From positions 1 to 5,917 of the forward strand of contig JAPLMH010000173.1 of assembly GCA_026387135.1 (NCBI GenBank): a DNA stretch of 5,917 nucleotides, read 5' to 3'. Of the stretch, positions 1 to 5,917 are shown piece after piece (the first letter of the stretch is position 1; each line of letters begins with the position of its first letter). This stretch comes from Candidatus Omnitrophota bacterium. GTDB lineage: Bacteria > Omnitrophota > Gorgyraeia > 2-01-FULL-45-10. A program made the translations under genes and the position numbers. The notes beneath the pieces were generated by a model. It saw nothing but the letters and a program-made list of their open reading frames with translations, made no database searches and had not been told where the DNA came from.

Positions 1-1
1 C

Positions 2-382
2 GCGGTTGCTTTCCTGAGCTATTCCAGTAAGGGCAGCGCCGAGGGAGAGCTTGTAGATAAGATGAGGGAAGCGGTTGCTAGGGCCAAAGAGATAGCGCCC
101 GACCTTCTGATAGACGGGGAGTTTCAGGCGGATAGCGCGATAGTGCCGGAGGTCGCAAAGATAAAATGCGGCGATAATCCGGTGGCCGGCAAGGCCAATG
201 TATTGATATTCCCAAACCTGGACTCTGGTAATATTTCGTATAAACTGACGCAGAGGCTCGCCAACGCAAGGGCCGTAGGCCCGCTACTCCAGGGGTTCAG
301 AAAGCCTGCGAGCGACCTGTCGAGGGGATGCAGCGCGGAAGATATCGTTGACGCGGTCGCGGTCACGGCTGTAAGGGTTTAA
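2..382 (+). CDS. pta: Phosphate acetyltransferase, C-terminal part (5' end outside window)
   Basis: This is the last 126 codons of a phosphotransacetylase, which interconverts acetyl-CoA plus phosphate with acetyl phosphate plus CoA in the cytoplasm. The frame is open from base 2, so the Met at 62 is internal and not the start. The fragment carries the family block VAFLSYSSKGSA at its beginning, then DLLIDGEFQ, PVAGKANVLIFPNL, and near the end DLSRGCSAEDIV. In the well-studied Methanosarcina enzyme the equivalent Ser, Arg and Asp of that last block are active-site residues; here they are fragment residues S107, R108 and D114. A small oddity is SDLSRG where most relatives have NDLSRG. The stop TAA at 380-382 lies 8 bases before ackA, the partner enzyme, which supports the call strongly. 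Whether extra N-terminal domains exist, as in the long E. coli form, cannot be seen. Confidence 0.95.
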   Translation, partial: AVAFLSYSSKGSAEGELVDKMREAVARAKEIAPDLLIDGEFQADSAIVPEVAKIKCGDNPVAGKANVLIFPNLDSGNISYKLTQRLANARAVGPLLQGFRKPASDLSRGCSAEDIVDAVAVTAVRV

Positions 383-390
383 AACCAAAG

Positions 391-1491
391 ATGTTAATAC
401 TAGTCATAAACTGCGGAAGTTCATCCGCCAAGTACGAGTTGTTCGATGTTACGAAGCACAGTTCTTTGGCAAAGGGGTTGATAGAACGCATAGGACAGCC
501 GGGGTATTGCGAGAATCATTACGAAGCGATATCCCTGATAGTCGACGCCCTTACGGACAAAAAAACGGGAGCGATAGGATCGAAGGACGAGATAGATGGC
601 ATAGGGCACAGGGTGGTCCACGGCGGAGAGGAATTCAAAACATCGACTCTCATAACGGGTAAAGTCATAAAGTCGATAGAGAAATATGCCGAGCTGGCTC
701 CTCTGCACAATCCGCCGTCGCTTTTGGGAATAAAGGCATGTTTCGATATACTCAAGGGCATACCCCAGGTGGCTGTCTTCGATACATCATTCCATCAGAC
801 GATGCCCGAGAAAGCTTTTTTGTACGGACTGCCTTACAAATATTATGAGAAGTACGGCATAAGGAAATACGGTTTCCACGGGACGAGCCATAGGTGGGCG
901 GCCAAAGCCGCGGCCAGAGAATTAAAGAGGCCCATTGAGAGCCTGAAGATCATTACCTGCCATCTGGGAAACGGCTGCAGCATGGCGGCTGTTGACAGAG
1001 GCGAGTCTATAGACACCACGATGGGTTTCACGCCTCTCGAAGGGCTTCTGATGGGGACCCGCTCCGGAGATCTTGATCCGGCAGTGGTCTTCTATCTGAT
1101 GGAAAGAGAGAACCTATCACCCCAGGATATAAGTGATATCCTGAATAAGAAGAGCGGGTTATTGGGCATATCGGGAGTGAGCAACGATATGCGGGATATT
1201 CTAAAGGCTTCAAAGAGCAGGAAAGTCAAAACGTCTACGCGCGCGAAATTGGCCCTGGAGATATTTATATACAGGATAGAAAAGTATATAGGCGCGTATC
1301 AGGCGGCTATGAAGGGCCTGGACGCTGTGGTATTTACGGCAGGGATAGGAGAGCATAATCCCTGGTTGATCAACAGGATAAAGAAGGATTTGAAGAGAGT
1401 GGTTGGTATAAGAGCGAAGTTCCTTGTGATACCTGCAAACGAGGAGTTGTTGATCGCAAGAGACACTTACGAAATAATCAAGAAAGGATAA
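391..1491 (+). CDS. ackA: Acetate kinase
   Basis: Acetate kinase transfers phosphate between acetyl phosphate and ADP, giving acetate and ATP; it completes the Pta-AckA pathway. The 366-residue product belongs to the ASKHA fold: VINCGSSSAKYELFD at the N-terminus (N7, S10, S12), GHRVVHGG (R74), APLHNP (H106), VFDTSFHQTMP (D131), YGFHGTSH (H163), ITCHLGNGCS, MGTRSGDLDP (R224), FTAGIGEH and IPANEELLIA (E351). These match the known substrate and catalytic positions of the family. The ATG at 391 puts the first strand exactly at the family start; only a weak AAGGG lies 13 bases upstream, so coupling to pta is likely. The protein is about 35 residues shorter than the usual 400. The loss falls between residues 30 and 70 and in a stretch of about 20 residues between GIGEH and NEEL, away from the listed catalytic residues. 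The gene ends 4 bases before rpmF. Confidence 0.96.
   Translation: MLILVINCGSSSAKYELFDVTKHSSLAKGLIERIGQPGYCENHYEAISLIVDALTDKKTGAIGSKDEIDGIGHRVVHGGEEFKTSTLITGKVIKSIEKYAELAPLHNPPSLLGIKACFDILKGIPQVAVFDTSFHQTMPEKAFLYGLPYKYYEKYGIRKYGFHGTSHRWAAKAAARELKRPIESLKIITCHLGNGCSMAAVDRGESIDTTMGFTPLEGLLMGTRSGDLDPAVVFYLMERENLSPQDISDILNKKSGLLGISGVSNDMRDILKASKSRKVKTSTRAKLALEIFIYRIEKYIGAYQAAMKGLDAVVFTAGIGEHNPWLINRIKKDLKRVVGIRAKFLVIPANEELLIARDTYEIIKKG
1485..1488 (+). promoter_or_regulatory. Ribosome binding site of rpmF
   Basis: AGGA within AAGAAAGGA lies inside the last codons of ackA, 7 bases before the ATG at 1496. The spacing is ideal and confirms the rpmF start. Ribosomes finishing ackA would clear the site, so some coupling is possible. 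Confidence 0.7.
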
Positions 1492-1495
1492 ATAG

Positions 1496-1693
1496 ATGGC
1501 ACTGCCAAAGAGGAAACACTCGAAATCGAGACGTGACAAGAGAAGGTCGGCTAACAGTAAATTGTACGCTTCGAACCTTTCGATCTGTTCGAATTGTAAA
1601 AAGTCTGTTCAGCCCCACAGAGTATGTCCGTTTTGCGGATATTATAAGGGCAAGCCCGTAGTGACAATTAAAGTAAAAGAGAAGAAGAGATAA
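1496..1693 (+). CDS. rpmF: Large ribosomal subunit protein bL32, zinc-binding type
   Basis: This 65-residue basic protein is ribosomal protein bL32 of the 50S subunit. It opens with MALPKRKHSKSRRDKRRS, the typical Arg/Lys-rich N-terminal tail, then a KLY segment and a zinc ribbon with C31-xx-C34 and C44-xx-C47 (CSNC and CPFC), followed by GYYKGKPVV. All four cysteines are present, so this is the zinc-containing form rather than a cysteine-less paralogue of the kind made under zinc limitation in some bacteria. Length is normal for the family. It sits 23 bases before plsX, the common rpmF-plsX order. The small gene for DUF177/YceD, often found just upstream of rpmF, is absent; ackA occupies that place. 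Confidence 0.97.
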   Translation: MALPKRKHSKSRRDKRRSANSKLYASNLSICSNCKKSVQPHRVCPFCGYYKGKPVVTIKVKEKKR

Positions 1694-1700
1694 TTTACCA

Positions 1701-1707
1701 GGGAGGA
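1701..1707 (+). promoter_or_regulatory. Strong ribosome binding site selecting the GTG start of plsX
   Basis: GGGAGGA lies in the 23-base gap after rpmF, 9 bases before the GTG at 1717. It is the best Shine-Dalgarno match in the window and, together with the family N-terminus KIVLDAMGGD, fixes GTG at 1717 as the start. Confidence 0.8.
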
Positions 1708-1716
1708 AGCTTAAGC

Positions 1717-2706
1717 GTGAAGATCGTACTGGATGCGATGGGCGGCGATAATGCGCCCGCGGTAGAGGTAGAGGGCGCTATACAGGCGGTAGAGGAGTAT
1801 GGACATGACCTCATACTGGTCGGCGACGAGGGCCGCATCAAGAAGGAGCTGGAGAAGCACGGTTTCTCATCGGATAAGATCACATTGAAACATGCATCGG
1901 AAGTGATAGAGATGCATGATCCGGCGGCATTATCCGTAAGGCGTAAGCGCGATTCTTCTATAGTAGTGGGGATGGACCTTATTAAAAAAGATCAGGCGGA
2001 CGCTTTTGTAAGCGCCGGCAATACCGGTGCGGTGGTCTGCGCGGCGACCATTTCACTGAGGTTGCTGCCGGGTATCGAGAGGCCGGGTATAGCGATAGTT
2101 ATACCGACTCTGAACGGTACTTCCATGATAATAGATGTGGGCGCAAATATAAGCACCAAACCCATGCATCTTTTACAATACGGAATCATGGCAGATGCAT
2201 ATTCGCGGTATCTTCTGGGGAAAACCAATCCATCGGTCGGGTTATTGAGCGTAGGTGAGGAAGAGAGTAAAGGGACAGAGTTTGTTAAGGAAGCGCATAC
2301 GCTCCTTAGTGAATCAAAATTGAATTTTGCGGGCAACATTGAAGGCCGCGATGTTTACTCGGGAAAGGTTGATATCATATTGTGCGACGGATTCGTCGGC
2401 AATGTTATACTTAAGATATCGGAAAGTGTGGCAGATACTATAATGCAATTGTTAAAGCGGGAGATAAAGGCCGATTTTCTGGCCACGATAGGCGCAGTGT
2501 TGTCGAGTTCTGCATTCCATGAACTTAAAAGAAAGATGGACTATTCGGAACACGGAGGAGCGCTTCTGCTAGGCGTCGATGGCAGATGCATAATATCTCA
2601 TGGCTCATCTACACCGAAGGCTATTAAGAATGCCATCAGGGTGGCCGCCGAGTTCGTAAAACAGGATGTCAATAAACATATAATAGAGGAATTGGAGAGC
2701 TATTAA
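1717..2706 (+). CDS. plsX: Phosphate acyltransferase PlsX (acyl-ACP:phosphate acyltransferase)
   Basis: PlsX makes acyl phosphate from acyl-ACP and inorganic phosphate, feeding PlsY for glycerol-3-phosphate acylation at the membrane. It is a peripheral membrane protein. The 329-residue product has normal length and the full set of family blocks: LDAMGGDNAP (residues 5-14), the HASEVIEMHDPA and SVRRKRDSS region, SAGNTGA (99-105), PGIERPGIA, DVGAN (140-144), VGEEESKG, NIEGRD (208-212 core), CDGFVGN (223-229), LLGVDG and SHGSS (294-298). The start is GTG, supported by a strong ribosome binding site. The stop TAA at 2704-2706 is 3 bases before fabH. The neighbours rpmF, fabH and fabD are its standard company. 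No FapR-like palindrome is visible upstream, so a FapR type of control is not supported. Confidence 0.97.
   Translation: MKIVLDAMGGDNAPAVEVEGAIQAVEEYGHDLILVGDEGRIKKELEKHGFSSDKITLKHASEVIEMHDPAALSVRRKRDSSIVVGMDLIKKDQADAFVSAGNTGAVVCAATISLRLLPGIERPGIAIVIPTLNGTSMIIDVGANISTKPMHLLQYGIMADAYSRYLLGKTNPSVGLLSVGEEESKGTEFVKEAHTLLSESKLNFAGNIEGRDVYSGKVDIILCDGFVGNVILKISESVADTIMQLLKREIKADFLATIGAVLSSSAFHELKRKMDYSEHGGALLLGVDGRCIISHGSSTPKAIKNAIRVAAEFVKQDVNKHIIEELESY
2694..2699 (+). promoter_or_regulatory. Ribosome binding site of fabH
   Basis: GGAGAG lies inside the last plsX codons, 10 bases before the ATG at 2710. It supports that ATG, which also gives the expected N-terminal strand GIIGLGMYLPE. Confidence 0.55.
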
Positions 2707-2709
2707 AAG

Positions 2710-3702
2710 ATGTGCCAGTCTAAAAAAGCAGGGATAATCGGTTTAGGGATGTATCTTCCGGAAAATGTGCTGACCAACGCGGAACTCGAAAAGATGGTGG
2801 ACACAACGGATGAGTGGATAGTTACGCGCACCGGCATAAAAGAGAGAAGGATAGCGTCGAGCGATGAAGCCACGAGCGATATGGCCGTCAACGCCGCCAA
2901 AGAGGCTCTTAAAAACGCTAACCTTACGCCCGACGATATCGATCTCATAATAGTGGCTACCATAACTCCCGACATGTTCTTTCCCGCGACCGCGTGCCTG
3001 GTCCAGGCGAAGCTTGGGGCCAGAACGATCCCCGCATTCGATATAAGCGTGGCATGCTCCGGCTTCATCTATGGTTTGACGATAGCCAGCCAATTTATAT
3101 CGCTCGGAACATACAAACACGCTCTTGTAATAGCCGCGGAAAAATTGTCCTCCGTAACCGACTGGAGTGATCGCGCAACATGCGTATTGTTCGGGGACGG
3201 TGCAGGAGCCGCCGTACTGGGTCCTGTTGATGAAGGCGGCATACTTTCTACATTCCTGGGAGCCGATGGAAATAAAGGGGATCTTATCAAACTTCCCGCG
3301 GGCGGCTCGCGCATACCGGCCACGAAGGAGAGTGTTGACGCGAGGCTGCATTTCATAAAGATGAATGGCACGGAATTATTTAAAGTTGCGGTAAAGATCA
3401 TGGCCGATGCCGCGCTGGGCGCCACAAACCCTCTAGGGTTAAAAGCGGAGGATATAAAACTTGTCATACCGCACCAGGCTAATATAAGGATACTCAATGC
3501 CGCGGCCAAGAGGATGGGATTGAGGCCGGACCAGATATACCTAAATATAGAGAAGTACGGTAATATGTCAGCCGCATCGATCGCGGTAGCGCTGGTGGAG
3601 GCTGTTAATAAAGGCCTCATAAAGAAGGGCGACAAGATAGTATTGGATGCGTTCGGCGGCGGATTGACGTGGGGAGCTATGGTCATAGAATGGTCGAAAT
3701 AG
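2710..3702 (+). CDS. fabH: Beta-ketoacyl-ACP synthase III (KAS III)
   Basis: FabH starts type II fatty acid synthesis by condensing a short acyl-CoA, usually acetyl-CoA, with malonyl-ACP to give acetoacetyl-ACP. The 330-residue thiolase-fold protein shows the N-terminal GLGMYLPE, the TTDEWIVTRTGIKERR block (32-47), the nucleophile in DISVACSGF (C116), the DRATCVLFGDGAGAAVLG block, PHQAN with H255, and YGNMSAAS with N285. This completes the Cys-His-Asn triad of KAS III. The GGGLTWGA segment near the C-terminus is also typical. Whether it prefers straight acetyl or branched primers cannot be read safely from sequence. It ends with TAG at 3700-3702, overlapping fabD by 13 bases. Isoleucine is coded by ATA 23 times, ATC 7 times and ATT never. 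Confidence 0.97.
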   Translation: MCQSKKAGIIGLGMYLPENVLTNAELEKMVDTTDEWIVTRTGIKERRIASSDEATSDMAVNAAKEALKNANLTPDDIDLIIVATITPDMFFPATACLVQAKLGARTIPAFDISVACSGFIYGLTIASQFISLGTYKHALVIAAEKLSSVTDWSDRATCVLFGDGAGAAVLGPVDEGGILSTFLGADGNKGDLIKLPAGGSRIPATKESVDARLHFIKMNGTELFKVAVKIMADAALGATNPLGLKAEDIKLVIPHQANIRILNAAAKRMGLRPDQIYLNIEKYGNMSAASIAVALVEAVNKGLIKKGDKIVLDAFGGGLTWGAMVIEWSK

Positions 3703-4616
3703 CGTATATATTTCCGGGGCAGGGCGCGCAATTTTCCGGTATGGGTAAGGACCTGTACGATAACTTTCCCGCCGCAAAGGAAGTATTTGATAAAGCAAAT
3801 TCCATACTTAAGATAGATATAAAAAAATTATGTTTTGAAGGGCCTCAGGATGCGTTATCGACCACAGCGAACAGCCAGCCTGCTATACTTACCACAAGCA
3901 TCGCCGCGTTGCGCGCTTATGAGTCTTCTCCTCTAGCCGGTCAATACATACCCAAATTCAGTTTAGGCCTAAGCCTCGGTGAATACACCTCTTTAGTAGC
4001 GGCTGGGGCTATATCTTTCGAGGACGCTTTGGTCTTGGTAAGAAAACGCGGGGAATTCATGGAAGAGGCCTCGAGAAAAAATCCTGGTTCGATGGCATGC
4101 GTTCTCGGAATGGATCTAAAGGCCGTAGAAGACCTGTGTAAAGGAATAGGATGCGAGATAGCCAATCTTAACTGTCCCGGTCAGGTCGTGGTATCCGGAA
4201 AGACGAATAATGTTGAGCTCTTTGCGAGCCTCGCCAAGGATAAAGGGGCCAAGAGGGTACTGATGCTGGACGTAAGCGGACCGTTCCATTCGTCACTTAT
4301 GACCACAGCGCGCGATAAATTGAAAGATTATATCGATAAAGCGCAATTTAATTCACCTAAACTAAACTTCATAAGCAACGTAGATGCAAAGATACAGACG
4401 GACCCGGTCATAATAAAAGCTAACCTCATAAAGCAGGTCAATTCAAAGACGCTCTGGGAGGAGTCCGTCAGGCTCGCGGCGCAGAACGGCATAAAGACGT
4501 TCCTGGAGATAGGCCCGGGTCAGGTATTGAAGGGGCTTCTCAAGAAGATAGATCCCAAACTGGAAGTAAAGAACTTCGGAGTTCTTCAAGATCTGCAGGT
4601 AGCTACTGTTCAATGA
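3690..4616 (+). CDS. fabD: Malonyl-CoA:ACP transacylase
   Basis: FabD moves malonyl from CoA to acyl carrier protein, supplying malonyl-ACP to FabH and the elongating synthases. From ATG 3690 the product is 308 residues, the usual family length, and starts MVEIAYIFPGQGAQ, matching the family. An in-frame GTG at 3669 would add seven residues (MGSYGHR) with no family match, so I prefer 3690, although its candidate ribosome site GGGGAG is 13 bases away. Visible motifs are FPGQGAQ (Q11), GLSLGEY with nucleophile S95, the VRKRG arginine R120, NCPGQVVVSG, GPFHSSLM with catalytic H200, and EIGPGQVL. The residue before the nucleophile pair is Leu where E. coli has His (GHSLGEY), a change I recall in other bacteria as well. 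The start overlaps fabH by 13 bases and the stop overlaps the next gene as ATGA, implying translational coupling on both sides. Confidence 0.95.
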   Translation: MVEIAYIFPGQGAQFSGMGKDLYDNFPAAKEVFDKANSILKIDIKKLCFEGPQDALSTTANSQPAILTTSIAALRAYESSPLAGQYIPKFSLGLSLGEYTSLVAAGAISFEDALVLVRKRGEFMEEASRKNPGSMACVLGMDLKAVEDLCKGIGCEIANLNCPGQVVVSGKTNNVELFASLAKDKGAKRVLMLDVSGPFHSSLMTTARDKLKDYIDKAQFNSPKLNFISNVDAKIQTDPVIIKANLIKQVNSKTLWEESVRLAAQNGIKTFLEIGPGQVLKGLLKKIDPKLEVKNFGVLQDLQVATVQ

Positions 4617-4990
4617 AATCCTTTTCATCCAAGAAGGCGCTGCTTCTGGTCCTTCTGGCGGTCGCGGCGGGCATCCTCATATTAGAGATAAATTCCAATC
4701 CGTCATTATTCAAACTTAACGGACAGAGTTTAGGGTCATACGAATATATCAGAAGAGGAGAGAAGTTCCTCGATAAAGGACTTTACGACAAGGCGATAAT
4801 CTGTTATGAAAAGGCCTATGAGTCGTCTCCGGGCAGCGCTCCGATAATATCCGATATTATATTTGTCTATTCCAAATACGCGTCAGTTCAGGCGGATTCG
4901 GAAAAATACGATGAAGCGATAGAATATTTGATCAAGGCTTACAAGATAAAACAGGACCCGTCCACTACGCAGAATCTCGCCATAATGTAA
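4613..4990 (+). CDS. Membrane-anchored TPR protein, N-terminal part of a gene cut by an in-frame TAA
   Basis: This 125-codon reading frame begins at an ATG sharing ATGA with the fabD stop, with only a weak AGG upstream, so it depends on coupling to fabD. Residues 1-8 are short and basic (MKSFSSKK) and are followed by a hydrophobic helix at about 9-27 (ALLLVLLAVAAGILIL), which reads as an uncleaved signal anchor with the remainder outside the cytoplasm. Residues 43-76 form a canonical TPR (Y..RGEKFLDKGLYDKAIICYEKA...P). A second, longer one covers about 77-116 (VYSKY...YDEAIEYLIKAYKI). The frame stops in the first helix of a third repeat (QNLAIM, then TAA). The same frame is then open for 309 more codons, containing the rest of the TPRs and a metalloprotease domain, so this is most likely not a complete protein. 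As a stand-alone product it would be a short membrane-anchored TPR stub. Confidence 0.8.
   Translation: MKSFSSKKALLLVLLAVAAGILILEINSNPSLFKLNGQSLGSYEYIRRGEKFLDKGLYDKAIICYEKAYESSPGSAPIISDIIFVYSKYASVQADSEKYDEAIEYLIKAYKIKQDPSTTQNLAIM
4988..4990 (+). other. In-frame TAA interrupting the TPR-metalloprotease gene
   Basis: The TAA is codon 126 of the frame starting at 4613. Reading resumes in the same frame with SISNDGVIEFKKG, which completes the TPR helix begun by NLAIM. One base change (for example TAT or TAC for Tyr, or CAA for Gln) would restore the whole gene, and no frameshift is needed. The following context (TAA then TCT) shows no readthrough signal that I recognise. Confidence 0.8.
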
Positions 4991-5917
4991 TCTATTTCTA
5001 ATGACGGAGTGATAGAATTTAAAAAAGGTCGGGAAGATATAGCTTTATTGTGCCTGAAAGAATCATCGCTCATATACAAAGACGGCAGGACATTTGCTTT
5101 ACTCGGGGATGTATACTATAAAATTGGAGAGCTGAAGAAGGCCCGGTTCTACTGGCACAGGGCAAGATCGCTTCATGCGGACGATCAAAACCTTTCATTC
5201 AAACTGAAAAGAGTGACCAAAGAGATGGCGTTGGCGAACATAGAAAAAGAGATAGATCTGCCGCACTTTGAGGTGAAGTACAAGGAGAGCCTGCCTATAG
5301 ATGCAGGTCTAGCCGCGTCAATTTTGGAGAAGGCGTATTCCGACGTCGGTAAGGACCTCGCTTACTTTCCCAGAACGAAGACGGGGGTATTCTTCTATTC
5401 GAGCAGTGATTTTAAAAATATATTCAAGATGCCCGTCATGGTCAGGGCATTTTATGACGGTAATATAAGAATGCCCGTTCCAAATGAACGGCTATCCCAG
5501 GAAGAATTTTCAAGACATATCTATCATGAATATACGCACGCGTTATTATCGGCGAAGACCATGAATAGCTGCCCGGTGTGGTTCAGCGAGGGCATAGCCA
5601 TGTGGGAGGAGTTCAGCAAGAGCGGCCAAAAATTGAAAGACCTATTCGTTAATATCAAAACGGTGGATGACATAACTTTGGAGAATCTTGATAGAGAGTT
5701 CTATAGTAACGAGATCGGCCCGAATAGGGCAGCGTACTACCTACTCTCTTACACGGTTGCGTCATACATCATAGATAGCTGGGGAGTGGCGGGCCTGCAG
5801 GGCATACTTAAAAGGCTGGCAGACGGCCAGCATGTGGTCAATGCCATAGACGACCAATTCCTGCTTTCGGAGAAGGAGTTTGAGGGCAGGTGGAAGGCGT
5901 ACATCAGGAATAAATAC
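4991..5917 (+). pseudogene. C-terminal part of the split gene: TPRs plus peptidase-MA-like zinc metalloprotease domain (3' end outside window)
   Basis: These 309 codons continue the frame of the preceding TPR segment without a stop to the window edge. First come further helical repeats, one clearly a TPR (FALLGDVYYKIGELKKARFYWHRA). Next is a beta-rich stretch opening with LPHFEVKYKE, then LEKAYSDVGKDLAYFP, the usual lead-in of peptidase-MA-like (gluzincin) domains. The zinc motif is HEYTH, codons 305-309 counted from the ATG at 4613, with a probable third ligand E326 in VWFSEGIAMWEE. Later come AAYYLLSYTVASYII and a closing FEGRWKAYI typical of the C-terminal end, so the true stop is probably just outside. 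With the anchor, it would be an extracytoplasmic TPR-protease of unknown substrate. If translated separately, possible starts are GTG 5009 or ATG 5225, but neither has a good ribosome site and both lack the anchor. Confidence 0.72.

Noticed and set aside
1709..1716. GCTTAAGC palindrome just before the plsX GTG, considered as an operator.
   Set aside because: Eight bases with no loop and no resemblance to a known FapR-type site; expected by chance.
1694..1716. The only real intergenic gap (23 bases), considered for a promoter, terminator or riboswitch.
   Set aside because: It is too short for a promoter plus leader, contains no hairpin with a T run, and is accounted for by the plsX ribosome binding site.
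2743..3731. Long antisense reading frames opposite fabH (202 and 220 codons) and others opposite ackA and plsX.
   Set aside because: They lie wholly across strongly conserved sense genes, show no recognisable domain and have no ribosome sites worth noting. They are by-products of codon bias on the sense strand.
3821..3827. Seven-A run inside fabD, considered as a slippage or frameshift error site.
   Set aside because: The FabD frame is continuous and family-like on both sides, so nothing is lost or gained there.
4988..4990. Genetic code change in which TAA is read as an amino acid.
   Set aside because: TAA is the natural stop of pta, ackA, rpmF and plsX here, each at the expected family C-terminus.
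5018..5029. TTTAAAAAAGG run just after the in-frame stop, considered as a programmed frameshift or transcriptional slippage site.
   Set aside because: The frame is the same before and after the stop, so no shift is required. The run is downstream of the stop and its phase does not fit the classic A-AAA-AAG arrangement.

Overview
The window is a compact, one-strand bacterial gene cluster with almost no non-coding DNA. In order it reads: the 3' end of a phosphate acetyltransferase gene (pta), acetate kinase (ackA), ribosomal protein bL32 (rpmF), the phosphate acyltransferase PlsX, beta-ketoacyl-ACP synthase III (fabH), malonyl-CoA:ACP transacylase (fabD), and a membrane-anchored TPR protein fused to a peptidase-MA-like zinc metalloprotease domain. 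This last gene is interrupted by an in-frame TAA and runs off the right edge. Gaps are 8, 4, 23 and 3 bases, followed by a 13-base overlap (fabH/fabD) and an ATGA overlap (fabD/TPR gene). I see no terminator, internal promoter, RNA gene, mobile element or repeat array, so the block is probably co-transcribed from a promoter left of the window.

The genes connect in function. Pta and AckA interconvert acetyl-CoA, acetyl phosphate and acetate, making ATP in the acetate-forming direction. FabD makes malonyl-ACP and FabH condenses it with acetyl-CoA to start fatty acid chains. PlsX converts acyl-ACP to acyl phosphate for phospholipid synthesis. rpmF-plsX-fabH-fabD is a classic bacterial arrangement that ties ribosome production to membrane lipid supply. 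Placing pta-ackA directly upstream puts the acetyl-CoA overflow/energy step in the same transcript. The usual continuation (fabG, acpP, fabF) does not follow fabD here; the TPR-peptidase gene sits there instead.

Organism: a bacterium with roughly balanced base composition and a striking preference for ATA as the isoleucine codon (23 of 30 Ile codons in fabH by hand count). The fermentative pta-ackA pair, the four-cysteine bL32, the ATA-rich codon use and the TPR plus peptidase-MA protein would suit an uncultured lineage such as Candidatus Omnitrophota or a relative. That placement is an impression from style, not a demonstrated assignment. TAA ends ackA, rpmF and plsX, so the standard code applies and the TAA inside the last gene is a real interruption (or a base-call error), not a reassigned codon.

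No previously undescribed system is evident. The points most worth checking are the nonsense-split TPR-metalloprotease gene and its coupling to fabD, followed by a shortened acetate kinase.
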